From contig DATMAU010000018.1 of assembly GCA_035559775.1 (NCBI GenBank), positions 66,685 to 130,684 of the forward strand: a DNA stretch of 64,000 nucleotides, given 5' to 3'. The position numbers and the translations under genes were made by a program. Within the stretch, counting starts at the first letter, position 1. Each line of letters begins with the position of its first letter. The notes beneath the pieces were generated by a model, which was not told where the DNA came from, did not search any database, and saw nothing but the letters and a program-made list of their open reading frames with translations. Below, one piece after another: positions 33,443 through 42,362 of the stretch. The DNA is from AG1 sp035559775 (GTDB lineage Archaea > Thermoproteota > Thermoprotei_A > Sulfolobales > AG1).

Positions 33443-34084
33443 TTGGAGACGGAGCAGAGGGTTAAGGAAGCTATATATAGGTATCTAGCAGGTGATAAGA
33501 GCTATGAGGATCTGTTAAAGACGTTGCCAGAGATCCAAGGGGATCTATCTAGAGTAAGGCTAGCTATGGAATATATATCAAGAGGAGGGGATCCAGAGAG
33601 GATCTCAGATCTCTTGAGCTGGAGGGATTTCGAGGAGTTCGTCTCAAAAGCCATGGAGCTAAACGGCATGGATGTTGCTAGAGGGATAAGAGCCCCACCA
33701 CCAAGAGGCTTCGAAATAGATGTCCTCGGAGTAGACACAATATCCAGGATAGCCCTCATGGTTGACTGCAAGCATTGGGGCAGGGTTAGGGGGATTTCGA
33801 GCGTCTCAGTCTCAATGATAGAGAGGGCTAAGAGAGCTCTCTCAAGATGCGACCTAATAGCCAGGATCCTTGAGAGCTTTAGAGAGGCTAGAGAACTCTA
33901 CCTAGCTATAGTTACACTTAGAGAGACTAGCATTAGGAGCTATGGTAACGTATTCATAGTCCCTATATATAGGTTTAGGGATTTCCTGCAAAACATAAAG
34001 CTATACTCAGAAGAGCTGGGCATAGAACCCCTACCCAACCCATGCTTTCTCAGATATTCTCTAGATAGTTATCTATCAAAGTGA
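33443..34084 (+). CDS. PD-(D/E)XK nuclease-fold protein
   Basis: A 213-residue protein. A helical N-terminal part with an SWRDFEEFVSKAMELNG segment leads to a restriction-endonuclease-like core: FEIDVLGVD then ALMVDCKHW (about residues 93-112), giving the E, D and DxK residues of the Mrr-like/PD-(D/E)XK fold. The TTG start is 26 nt after the TPP enzyme gene, so they may be co-transcribed. It may be a DNA repair or defence nuclease; no methyltransferase or helicase adjoins. Confidence 0.7.
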   Translation: METEQRVKEAIYRYLAGDKSYEDLLKTLPEIQGDLSRVRLAMEYISRGGDPERISDLLSWRDFEEFVSKAMELNGMDVARGIRAPPPRGFEIDVLGVDTISRIALMVDCKHWGRVRGISSVSVSMIERAKRALSRCDLIARILESFREARELYLAIVTLRETSIRSYGNVFIVPIYRFRDFLQNIKLYSEELGIEPLPNPCFLRYSLDSYLSK

Positions 34085-34140
34085 GTTCCAAGGTTTCTAG
34101 TATGTGGAGCTAACTATTGCTGTAGGGCTGCGTTTCTAAG

Positions 34141-34162
34141 ATCTCGTAAAATATTACGAGAT
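34141..34162. other. 22-nt perfect inverted repeat between convergent genes
   Basis: ATCTCGTAA (34141-34149) and TTACGAGAT (34154-34162) pair perfectly around AATA. The site lies between the ends of two convergent genes and is followed by A/T-rich sequence. A bidirectional terminator or a protein-binding site are both possible. Confidence 0.5.
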
Positions 34163-34269
34163 ATTTAATGTATACTGGCAACTCCCGACCCTCACGGCAT
34201 ATTAGCAAGGACTTTAGGGACGAGCGCCCAGTAGTTGAAGGTTCCTTAAGAAGGATCCTATTTTGAGCT

Positions 34270-35463
34270 TCAGAGTAGTTTTTCCACATAGTTAGCAAAT
34301 ATTTTTGAGAGTTCTTTTTTGTCGAACTTACGTGCTACGGATCTTATCTTCTCTCTATCAAACATGCCCAGGTTTTGAGCCATGCTTGCTATCCCTTCTC
34401 CTATTTCTTTTGGGTCGTTGGTGTCGAGATACACTCCCAGATTATTGCTTTTTATGAAGTACTCTATATGTGAGGGGCTTGGTCCGAAGGCTAGTATTGG
34501 TAGCCCTGCAGCTGCATACTCATATATAACTGTTCTTGTGCTGGTTATGTTCCATGGATCCTTCTGTCTAGGTCTGCCTAGCAGGGCTAAGTCGGATAGT
34601 ATTAGTTCTTTCACCATCGATTCCCTCTCCAAGTATCCTGTGAATATAACATCATTCCCGAACCCTTTGCTCTTTGCAAGCTTCATGAGGCTTTCTTTTA
34701 GGGGTCCTTCCCCTATGATTTTCAATCTTATCCTCCCGCTACCAAGTATTTTTCTCGCCTCGCCAAAGCCCATGATGATCTTATCTACCATATGGTATCT
34801 CCAGCTCAGATCGCCTAGAAACACTGCCTCGACATAGCTCTTATCCTTTCTATGTGTGATTGCTCCATATATTTTATCATAGAGCTCTACATCAACACCG
34901 TTGTGGATAACCTCGATATTCTTAGCACCAGCTATCTTCTCGAGAGCTATTTTCTGAGCCTCTGTGACAGCGATCAAGAGATCTGCTTCAGCATAGATAT
35001 CGCCTAACCCCCTATAATAGATAGACCTGGAGAATCTCCTAAACAACCCACCAGAAACATGGAGCTCTATAAGGTCGTGAACATCTATAACAAACGGGAC
35101 GCCAAGAGATCTTGAGAGCCAGTGACCGAGATAAACAGCATCAACCGGGGGGTGGGCGGAGATAACCAGAGAGGGTTTAACCTTCTCAGCATAGCTGGAG
35201 ACAGCGGGCCTAAGCATATAGATATTCCTGAGGAAAGTAAGGATCCTGCCAAGAGATCCGGATCCTATGGTTGGGTAGTTTATAACAAGCTCCCCATGAT
35301 CACCAATCCTGATACCACCACCAACCCTCGGAGTAACCTGGATCACGGTAACATTATGACCCCTCCTCCTAAGCTCTCCCACGAAATAATAGTTCCTAAT
35401 ACCATTAGCAGTCTCAGGCGGAGGATAGAAACCAACTATATAGATTATATTCAACACAAACAC
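34270..35463 (-). CDS. Glycosyltransferase, GT4 (group 1) type
   Basis: A 397-residue GT-B glycosyltransferase. The N-terminal domain begins IIYIVGFYPPPETANGIRNY with the glycine-rich acceptor loop. The C-terminal domain holds the donor site: EAVFLGDLSWRYHM, IGEGPLKESL, then EYAAAGLPILAFGPSPSHIEY, the E.AA.G.P block of GT4. The GTG start lies 8 nt after the GT2 gene's stop, so both are in one operon. It likely adds a sugar to a lipid-linked or surface glycan. Donor and acceptor unknown. Confidence 0.85.
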   Translation of the reverse strand: MFVLNIIYIVGFYPPPETANGIRNYYFVGELRRRGHNVTVIQVTPRVGGGIRIGDHGELVINYPTIGSGSLGRILTFLRNIYMLRPAVSSYAEKVKPSLVISAHPPVDAVYLGHWLSRSLGVPFVIDVHDLIELHVSGGLFRRFSRSIYYRGLGDIYAEADLLIAVTEAQKIALEKIAGAKNIEVIHNGVDVELYDKIYGAITHRKDKSYVEAVFLGDLSWRYHMVDKIIMGFGEARKILGSGRIRLKIIGEGPLKESLMKLAKSKGFGNDVIFTGYLERESMVKELILSDLALLGRPRQKDPWNITSTRTVIYEYAAAGLPILAFGPSPSHIEYFIKSNNLGVYLDTNDPKEIGEGIASMAQNLGMFDREKIRSVARKFDKKELSKIFANYVEKLL

Positions 35464-35471
35464 CCAGCATA

Positions 35472-36431
35472 CTATGACTTATTCTCACACCATCTATACT
35501 TGCCGCTCTCCCAATACCTCTTTACAAGGCTTGGTAGCTCTCCATATTTTGACTCGTCATACCTTGGCAGCTTCTCGATCATATCCCTAATGATCCTGCA
35601 TCCAATCTCCTCAAGATCCCCTGTCCCATAGATCTCCTTAGCCTTCATAGAAGCGTATTCCTCATAGGAGATCCCCTTCTTAGCCGCTTCATAGAATCCA
35701 GATTTATCACGCCACCAGAGATCTCTGATGGCGAGCCTCACAGGTTTTTTAACAAGGGCTAGATGTACCCCTAGGATCTTGTCTATATAGACTACCTTAT
35801 ATAGCCATAATGGGGCGATAAGGAGTTCAAATTGAAGTCCACTGACATATACTTCCTTGTATTTCAGTCTCTTGGAATATGTATAGAGCCAGTGCTCTAC
35901 TTGATAAGGTTTATCGCTGCATACGTGGTAAATATCGCCACAGAGAGCTAGCCATGGCCAGTAAATAAGGTAATGTCTCCTAGGATCCAGGCTCTCTATG
36001 AGAGCCCTAATAAAACTGACCGAATCCTCCTTCAAGACATAATCTCCATCCCAGAAAAGGATCCATCTATAGCTAGTCTCAGCCAGAATCATATTCCTCT
36101 TGTCTGCAAGACTGCCTGGAGGGATCCAGCGGTACTTTATATTTAACCCAGCCTCGTCTCTGAGTCTCATGACAATGTTAGGGGTATTATCGCTAGACGA
36201 GTCAAAAACTACATATTCATCAACCAGATCCTTTATAGATAACAAAGCAGGCTCAATCCATTCCTCTTCATTATATACAGCAACCATAGCCGAGATCCCC
36301 TGAGGCCTCTTCCTAGGATCTTCCCTTAATCCCGCATAGAATGCTATCGATGAGACTATATTTCTTAGAGCAAAAGTACCTCTTCTACCCAGTATTCTTC
36401 GAATAATAACTCTATAATCACTTCTCCTCAT
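35472..36431 (-). CDS. Glycosyltransferase, GT2 family
   Basis: A 319-residue GT-A enzyme. ISAMVAVYNEEEWIEPALLS begins the fold, followed by DSSSDNTPNIV and the metal-binding FWDGDYV (DxD-like). It transfers a sugar from a nucleotide donor; the target is unknown. The ATG start is preceded by GGGGAGA. First gene of a two-gene unit with the GT4 gene. Confidence 0.82.
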   Translation of the reverse strand: MRRSDYRVIIRRILGRRGTFALRNIVSSIAFYAGLREDPRKRPQGISAMVAVYNEEEWIEPALLSIKDLVDEYVVFDSSSDNTPNIVMRLRDEAGLNIKYRWIPPGSLADKRNMILAETSYRWILFWDGDYVLKEDSVSFIRALIESLDPRRHYLIYWPWLALCGDIYHVCSDKPYQVEHWLYTYSKRLKYKEVYVSGLQFELLIAPLWLYKVVYIDKILGVHLALVKKPVRLAIRDLWWRDKSGFYEAAKKGISYEEYASMKAKEIYGTGDLEEIGCRIIRDMIEKLPRYDESKYGELPSLVKRYWESGKYRWCENKS

Positions 36432-36604
36432 TCTCCCCTAATAAGCAGTATAGTTCATGGCTTATAATCGTTAGGAGGACTGGGTTCTCCAACACTACTC
36501 ACGGATTTGGCGCCGGTTATATTAATAATCATAGTGATAAGCCGCTCTAAGCCGGATAGCATGTCTCCAATATATTTCTTCTACCTCTCTAAGCTGTTGA
36601 TACG

Positions 36605-37705
36605 TTATAGGCCTAGATAGAATATTGCTGCATATGCTCCTAGGAATATTGGTACGCCTATTGGGAGTGCTTTTCTAGCCCATTCTCTGAAGCTTATGTT
36701 GTTTGTATATGCTATTACTATGTTTGGGACGTTGCCGGGGATTAGGAAGCCTCCTGATATTATGAGGGATACTAGGAATGATTTTATCTGCATGATCTCC
36801 ATCTCTGGTGTTACTATCGCTGCTACCAATGTAGCATTGTCAAGAGCTGCTGAGGTGCTTCCGAATAGATAGAGTGCCTGGGGGTTTAGATGGGCTATGT
36901 ATCTCTCCACCACTGGATCGAATGAGTGGCCCAGGAGGACTAGTGCGAATACGAAGATATATACCTTCACAGCCCTTATGATCGCTTCTCTATACCCGCT
37001 GCCCCCATGCCCATGGGATCTTGTTTCTATAACCTCAACCTCTCTTGCGATTGTCTCTATTGATGTGAGAGCCCTCTTATAGATGATCCAGCTGGCTATC
37101 GAGCATATAACAACTATGGCTAAGACATAGTCCCATAGTAATCTCATGAGGAAGAAGAAATCAGCATGGTAAGGCTCGCCCGAGAGCTTAGCAACAGCTA
37201 TGGTTGATAGAGGCTCACCAACAGGTGTTAGAGCAGCCCCAGCACCTATAGCATATGCAGGCAATACTAGGAGAGAGACCCTAGCCCTCGGGGGAAGACC
37301 TATTGTCTTGGCTATCTCAGCTATTATAACAGAAGCCACTATCGCGGAGATAAAGCTACTCCCAAGCCCTAGGAGGAAAACCAGGATCGCGTAGAGAGCT
37401 GGCAGAGAGATCCCCCGAGACCTCTTGAGAAAACCGCCTAGAGAAGCCCTGTATTTTTCAAACAAAAGCCCAGCGATCAAAACAGCCTGAAAGATCCCGA
37501 AGGGTATCTCACGAACAGTAACAGGGGTAATGAAAGCCTCTAGCAGTAGCTTAAAACCAAGAGTCCCAGCAATAGCCGAAGCAGTAAAACCCATTACTAG
37601 GAAATAGATCTCGAGGTTCTCCTCAACCCTCCTAGATACAAGAGGCCCAATAAGCACAGCAACCAGAACAGCTATCAAAGCATAGAGAACCAGATCCTCG
37701 GACAA
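36605..37705 (-). CDS. DUF1646/ion transporter superfamily membrane protein
   Basis: A 366-residue polytopic protein with about 10-11 helices that matches the DUF1646 family, distant relatives of divalent anion:Na+ and Na+/H+ carriers. Notable blocks: FISAIVASVIIAEIAKTIGL, GAGAALTPVGEPLSTIAVAK and SAALDNATLVAAIVTPEM, the two inverted re-entrant regions with an N-A-T/P-x-G-E pattern, plus GNVPNIVIAYTNN near the end. The TTG start is at 37705. A sodium-coupled antiport role is inferred from fold. Confidence 0.7.
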   Translation of the reverse strand: MSEDLVLYALIAVLVAVLIGPLVSRRVEENLEIYFLVMGFTASAIAGTLGFKLLLEAFITPVTVREIPFGIFQAVLIAGLLFEKYRASLGGFLKRSRGISLPALYAILVFLLGLGSSFISAIVASVIIAEIAKTIGLPPRARVSLLVLPAYAIGAGAALTPVGEPLSTIAVAKLSGEPYHADFFFLMRLLWDYVLAIVVICSIASWIIYKRALTSIETIAREVEVIETRSHGHGGSGYREAIIRAVKVYIFVFALVLLGHSFDPVVERYIAHLNPQALYLFGSTSAALDNATLVAAIVTPEMEIMQIKSFLVSLIISGGFLIPGNVPNIVIAYTNNISFREWARKALPIGVPIFLGAYAAIFYLGL

Positions 37706-37809
37706 TCCAGGCCATCCGCTAGAGAGTATTGGTTGGGGCTAATAAGGCGATGAATATAGGCGAACTATACTTGCATTGCTAAACACTTTAACCAGGGTTC
37801 AACTGCTTA

Positions 37810-37826
37810 ATAATACGCAGTATTAT
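37810..37826. promoter_or_regulatory. Palindromic operator candidate upstream of an MFS gene
   Basis: ATAATAC-GCA-GTATTAT is a perfect 7-3-7 inverted repeat 57 nt before the MFS start at 37883 and between divergent genes. A repressor or activator dimer site is likely; no local regulator gene is seen. Confidence 0.45.
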
Positions 37827-37882
37827 GGAGAATCACGTGGGGTGTATAGGTCTCGACACACTATGGGGGTTCCCTGAAGCAT

Positions 37883-39022
37883 TTGGGCCTAGCCCTTGCA
37901 TCTCTATCCTTCTTCTCAACACTCCTTCTAAGGATATATTGGGGCTCTCTGGCTCCTTATCTAATTTCTCGAGGAGTTAGTGAGGAGCTGATCGGTCTTG
38001 TGGGGAGCGCTTTCTTCGCCGGATACGTGGTCTCCCAAATTCCCGGAGGTATTCTGGGTGATAGGAAGGGTCCCGGGTTTGCTATGGGTCTTGGTCTTAT
38101 ATTTTCAGGTTTTTTCAACACCCTCTTCTATCTAGTGGATAGCGAGTCATGGGTGTGGGTCTCTTTAGCGGTAGGTCTTCTCTCCGGTACTGTTTATGGG
38201 CCCTCTGTAAAGCTTGTCAAGATCCTCTTTCCCCAAAATACTGAGAGAGCTATGGGGGTCTACAGTGTTGCGTGGTCCCTCCCCTTTCTCACCGCTCCAT
38301 GGCTTATCTCTGGTGTTGTGGAGAGTGGTGATCCTGGCTATGTCCATATGGTCGTTGGGATTCTATGCATCTCTGTGGGGGCGGCTGATCTTGTTCTCTT
38401 AAGGAGGGTTGGTGCGAGGGATCCTGGTCAGGTTCTAGGCGATCTTATACCGACACTATGGCGTTATAGAGGGTCTCTCGTTCTTGTAAGCCTTGGCGGT
38501 TTCCTAACCCTATATTACAACTGGGTTATAGCCTATTGGACGCCCTACTATATTGTTCTCTCAGGTTTTAGCACTGTAGAGGCATCCCTAGCTATGAGTG
38601 TCTTCTCCATAGCAGGTTTGGTCTCAATGCCCCTGGCAGGGATCCTTGCATCGAGGCTGGGTGTTATGAGGCTCATGATCGTGGATCTAATTCTATACTC
38701 AGCATCAGGGATCCTTTTATCCCAATACCCCTCAGGATCGCTGCTCCTCCCCTTAATGACTATTCTGGGTTTTACCAGGTTTGTCACAACGCCCCTCAAC
38801 TCAACAATACTCTCGATGATCTTCCCGCGATCCGTGCTCTCAACAGCATCCTCTATAGTAAATACCTTCTGGCAGCTGAGCGGTGCAGCAGCACCGATCA
38901 TAACAGCGATATTGTTAAAAGCAACGAGCCCCGGAAATGCTATGTTAGTCTCATCCCTAGCACCCCTCTTAGCAGCGATCCCATACTCACTCTTAGCTAG
39001 AACATTACGCCCAAGATCCTAG
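37883..39022 (+). CDS. MFS transporter (12 helices)
   Basis: A 379-residue major facilitator carrier. SQIPGGILGDRKG in loop 2-3 and GTVYGPSVKLVKILFPQ in helix 4-5 suggest the anion:cation symporter/OPA-like branch, which moves organic anions. The second half repeats the pattern (GLVSMPLAGILASRLG). The start used is TTG 37883. Substrate unknown. The gene stands alone, divergent from the DUF1646 gene. Confidence 0.8.
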   Translation: MGLALASLSFFSTLLLRIYWGSLAPYLISRGVSEELIGLVGSAFFAGYVVSQIPGGILGDRKGPGFAMGLGLIFSGFFNTLFYLVDSESWVWVSLAVGLLSGTVYGPSVKLVKILFPQNTERAMGVYSVAWSLPFLTAPWLISGVVESGDPGYVHMVVGILCISVGAADLVLLRRVGARDPGQVLGDLIPTLWRYRGSLVLVSLGGFLTLYYNWVIAYWTPYYIVLSGFSTVEASLAMSVFSIAGLVSMPLAGILASRLGVMRLMIVDLILYSASGILLSQYPSGSLLLPLMTILGFTRFVTTPLNSTILSMIFPRSVLSTASSIVNTFWQLSGAAAPIITAILLKATSPGNAMLVSSLAPLLAAIPYSLLARTLRPRS

Positions 39023-39094
39023 CCCCGCCTCCCAAAGACTCTTCACACCGCCCATGGTTGGTTTGGAGAGCCTCTTATGAGGCTTTACCCAGCC

Positions 39095-39586
39095 TTAAGC
39101 AATCCTGCGTCTACGGCTTCTCACAAGGAGCACAGCACCTATAGCTGTTAGGATAAGCCCGAGCACTACGGCTAGCCATGATAGACGGTGCACGCTATCA
39201 GCCGCCACGTAGAACACTAGGTCGAACGCTGACATGGCTAGAAAAGCAGTCTCGCTCAAGCTATAGATGTTCTCCATATAATGAGAAGCGTTTGGGATCA
39301 GCTTAACATGCTCCCCGAGATGCTGGATGCCGAGAGACTCGCCGTGCTCCCCTATAAGTTCTACAAGCCTATCGGTGTAGAGTGACAGGGTCTTTAGAGC
39401 CCTCATGATCTTCTCATACTCCTGTGAGTGTATAACGTCATAGAGCTTGACAACGTAGTGTTCCAGTTCCTCCTCAGGCTCCGCGACATATCTCCACGCA
39501 ATCCCTAAGATCGCGATGACTCCAAGCCCTATTAGGAGTAGGCAGAGCCCGAATCCTAAGAGAAAGCCTCCAAAGGTTGAGGCCAT
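39095..39586 (-). CDS. Two-helix membrane protein of unknown function
   Basis: A 163-residue protein with a membrane helix at each end (residues about 5-32 and 135-158) and a soluble helical middle of about 100 residues that holds a histidine-rich patch (GIQHLGEHVKLIPNASHY). The ATG start and the clear topology argue for a real gene. No family recognised. It is read toward the MFS gene. Confidence 0.55.
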   Translation of the reverse strand: MASTFGGFLLGFGLCLLLIGLGVIAILGIAWRYVAEPEEELEHYVVKLYDVIHSQEYEKIMRALKTLSLYTDRLVELIGEHGESLGIQHLGEHVKLIPNASHYMENIYSLSETAFLAMSAFDLVFYVAADSVHRLSWLAVVLGLILTAIGAVLLVRSRRRRIA

Positions 39587-39868
39587 AGAGGCCCCCTATA
39601 GGGTGTTTTTCAAAAAAAAAACTAAAGGGCTGATTGGAGGGCTTGGAGCAAGGGTTTAGCCAGCATGGTTGCTGGATAGCATGCTGATCAGTCCTATAGG
39701 CTTGACAGGAGCCATGAACCCATAGGGGTAGAGATATATGTGATGTGAGAGTCTTAGGTATTTTCGCTGGATCGGGGTGATGGTTTCACCCAGATCCTAG
39801 TGCTGCTTATGCTTGCCTTGATTCTGCGTTTTTAAATTAGAATTATCAAAGATCCTGGGGATCCTCGG
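39587..39868. other. Intergenic region with hairpins
   Basis: No gene. Two hairpins can be drawn: CCAGC...GCTGG near 39660, and GGATC then GGGTGA pairing with TCACCC then GATCC at 39769-39797 (11 pairs, one mismatch). Both lie upstream of the TATA box of the ECF operon, so they are not in its leader. Confidence 0.35.
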
Positions 39869-39869
39869 C

Positions 39870-39885
39870 TATTGATTTATAAGCT
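39870..39885 (+). promoter_or_regulatory. TATA box for the ECF/amidohydrolase operon
   Basis: ATTGATTTATAAGCTT lies about 30-45 nt before GTG 39916. GGTGATC, 5 nt before that GTG, is the ribosome binding site. Confidence 0.5.
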
Positions 39886-39915
39886 TTTACCTAGATTTAT
39901 CAGTGGTGATCATGG

Positions 39916-40200
39916 GTGGTTTATGATATCGTTTTAACAGCAATCGGTGTTATCGTTCTCCTCGCTGGGCTGGCTATGTTTGCTATGAAGAAGAGCGGGT
40001 GGATGCTAGCCGTAGCTGTAGGTGCTCTGTGGCTCCTCGCCATGGGGATCTATGCTGCTTACAGAGCCAGCGGTTTCTATGGTCCCGTGGGTCTTGCTGC
40101 TGGGAGTGCTGGTCCTCTTGTGACAACGATTATCGGCTTCCTGATCTTCTTTCTCGGTGTTGGGGCGTTTCTATATATTATGAGAAAACGTAGGGGGTGA
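39916..40200 (+). CDS. Small three-helix membrane protein of the ECF operon
   Basis: A 94-residue hydrophobic protein with three predicted membrane helices and a basic tail (MRKRRG). It is the first gene of the operon; its stop TGA overlaps the ATG of the next gene by 4 nt. I know no family. It may be a membrane partner of the importer. The GTG start is set by the GGTGATC ribosome binding site. Confidence 0.6.
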   Translation: MVYDIVLTAIGVIVLLAGLAMFAMKKSGWMLAVAVGALWLLAMGIYAAYRASGFYGPVGLAAGSAGPLVTTIIGFLIFFLGVGAFLYIMRKRRG

Positions 40201-41045
40201 TCATGGTGGCAGGCGTTGCTAAGGGTATCTGGGGGGTTAGTATAGTAATAGCGATCCTGTTTGTAGCCCTCTTCATATATATAGCATATGATATTGTTAG
40301 CAAGGGTATAGGGCCTGATAAGGCTTCGACATGGCTTGTGACACAGCCCTTCGTGGTGCTTGGGAGGGATTTCTGGTTCGCTGTTGCAGGGATTCTATGG
40401 ATCGTGGGGACTGTGATCTTCGCTCTAGAGATTAGTGGTAGGACTATAACTAGGAGGGGTATTGTTAAGGTTGATCTCAGGTGGGATGCTGTAGACGTAT
40501 CGGTAACGGCTTTAACAGCAGCACTATATGGGGGAGCATTAGCAGCCACTGGAGGGATCCCGATAATCCCTGGCTTTACGTGGGTGAGGCCTGGTAACGC
40601 ACTGGCACCTCTCTTTGGCATGCTCTTCGGAGTCCCAGGAGCCCTTGGAGTTGCTATAGGCAACTTTATAGCAGATGCCCTGACGGGGTATCTAAGCATT
40701 GGGAGTATTGGGGGCTTTATAGGTAACTTCATAATAGCGTGGGTTCCGTATAAGTTTATGAGGGATCATAGCCTTAGGAGTCCGAGAAGCCTTATAGAGT
40801 ACTACATATGGGGAGGCGTTATAAGTTCTATCTGGTGCTCACTCTACATCTCATGGTGGCTAGATCTATTGGAGCCGGTGATAGGGCTTCCAAGAGCCCT
40901 TGTATGGGGCTGGTTCGCGCCATGGGTTATATTTAACAACGCTGTGGTTACAACGACACTCACACCGATACTTGGATACCTTCTATACCAGCCGATAAAG
41001 ATGAGGGGGCTCTACTGGAAGGATAGGATCAGATTCGCATCCTAG
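40197..41045 (+). CDS. ECF transporter substrate-binding (S) component-like protein
   Basis: A 282-residue membrane protein. Two N-terminal helices precede an S-component-like core that begins VDVSVTALTAALYGGALAATGG and includes GNALAPLFGMLFGVPGALGVAIGNFIADAL, resembling QueT-like ECF S components, which bind vitamins or nucleobases. It is translationally coupled to the 94-residue gene and followed by an amidohydrolase, EcfT and EcfA. The extra N-terminal helices and length (S components are usually about 180-200 residues) are odd. Ligand not known. Confidence 0.7.
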   Translation: MIMVAGVAKGIWGVSIVIAILFVALFIYIAYDIVSKGIGPDKASTWLVTQPFVVLGRDFWFAVAGILWIVGTVIFALEISGRTITRRGIVKVDLRWDAVDVSVTALTAALYGGALAATGGIPIIPGFTWVRPGNALAPLFGMLFGVPGALGVAIGNFIADALTGYLSIGSIGGFIGNFIIAWVPYKFMRDHSLRSPRSLIEYYIWGGVISSIWCSLYISWWLDLLEPVIGLPRALVWGWFAPWVIFNNAVVTTTLTPILGYLLYQPIKMRGLYWKDRIRFAS

Positions 41046-41066
41046 CCAGGAGCGTGTAGAGGCCCA

Positions 41067-42362
41067 ATGGGGCTTATAGGGGTTAGAGGGCGTATACTAA
41101 CACTGGATCCCGAGAAACCTTTTTTCAAGGACGGGCTTGTGATTTTTGATCAGGATGGCTATATATTGGATGTAACGGATCTCGAGAGTGGTAAGAAGTA
41201 CTCGCCAGAGATCATTGTTGGTAGTGAGAAGAGCATAGTGATCCCAGGGCTTGTTAACACACATAACCATATCCCAATGTATCTATTCAGAGGGATCGGG
41301 CTTAATCTCACAGGCCTAGAATGGCTCAAAAAGATCTGGTCCATGGAGGCATGCCTAAAACCATGGCATATATACTGGGGAGCACTTGCAGGGATAGCAG
41401 AGCTCCTAATGACAGGCACAACACTCTTCGGAGATATGTATTTCTACGAAGAGGAGGTGGCTAGAGCAAGCAGGGATGCTGGTATAAGGGCATCCCTCTC
41501 CCTAGGGGTTATAGAGCTGTTCGAAGGGCCTCCGAAACACACTATAGAGGAGTCGATATCCTTCGCAGAGAATATGAGTAGAGGAGAGCTTGTAAGAGGC
41601 ATGATCGGGGTCCATGCACTCTACTCCGTTACAGGCGATTCTGTTAGAAAGGCTGCCGAGGCCTCTGTAGAGAAGAGCCTGAGGATCCATATGCATTTCG
41701 CAGAATCCATGGACGAGGTTAGGAGGGTTAGGGATATGTATGGATCAACACCGACAGAAGCCGCTGAAAGCCTGGGGCTCTTGAGAGCATCACCCCTCCT
41801 AGCCCATGCTGTCTATATTGGTGACAACGATCTCGAGCTGCTTGCTAAGAGAAAGCCCTATATCTCCTACTGCCCCTCATCAATCATGGCCTGGGGCTCC
41901 GGGGTTGCGAGGGTTCTCGAGATGGTTGAGAGAGGCATAGAGGTTACTATGGGGACTGATGGGCCCTTAACCTCGGGATGGATGGATATCTTGCTCGAGA
42001 TGAGGATAGCTATTGCTGTCCAGAGCTCTAAATATTCTAGACCATATGCTCTAGATCCCCTGGATCTCCTGAGATCCTCGATATTAGGTGGGGCGAAAGC
42101 CCTGGGTTGGAGTGATGTTGGGATGCTTAGGAAGGGGTATAGAGCGGATCTAGTTGTGCTCGAGCCCACAATACCCACGGATCTCGATGATCCATCCTCA
42201 GTAGCTAGGGCTATTGTCTGGCTGGGAGGCTTTTCCGTGAGGGAGGTTTTTGTTAATGGGAGGCACGTGGTTTCCGGAGGCATGGTTAGGAGCATAGATC
42301 TTGGTAGGGTTTATAACGAGCTTTTGAGGGCTAGGAGTGATATTCTCTCAAGGTGTGGCTAG
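41067..42362 (+). CDS. Amidohydrolase, ATZ/TRZ (adenosine/SAH/guanine deaminase) type
   Basis: A 431-residue metal-dependent deaminase or hydrolase. Metal ligands are in VNTHNHIP (HxH, about residue 66), IHMHFAE (about 210), LAHAVYI (about 250) and GTDGPLTS (about 300). The group includes S-adenosylhomocysteine/methylthioadenosine, guanine, cytosine and chlorohydrolase enzymes. An ATG start is 21 nt after the S component. Its place between the S component and EcfT is a strong hint that it acts on the imported compound. The exact substrate is open. Confidence 0.85.
   Translation: MGLIGVRGRILTLDPEKPFFKDGLVIFDQDGYILDVTDLESGKKYSPEIIVGSEKSIVIPGLVNTHNHIPMYLFRGIGLNLTGLEWLKKIWSMEACLKPWHIYWGALAGIAELLMTGTTLFGDMYFYEEEVARASRDAGIRASLSLGVIELFEGPPKHTIEESISFAENMSRGELVRGMIGVHALYSVTGDSVRKAAEASVEKSLRIHMHFAESMDEVRRVRDMYGSTPTEAAESLGLLRASPLLAHAVYIGDNDLELLAKRKPYISYCPSSIMAWGSGVARVLEMVERGIEVTMGTDGPLTSGWMDILLEMRIAIAVQSSKYSRPYALDPLDLLRSSILGGAKALGWSDVGMLRKGYRADLVVLEPTIPTDLDDPSSVARAIVWLGGFSVREVFVNGRHVVSGGMVRSIDLGRVYNELLRARSDILSRCG

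Noticed and set aside
35122..35631. 169-codon frame opposite the glycosyltransferases
   Set aside because: A shadow of the GT4/GT2 genes; no domain and it spans the join of two real genes.
39600..39868. Possible riboswitch for the ECF operon
   Set aside because: The hairpins lie upstream of the TATA box at 39870-39885, so they would not be in the operon's message.
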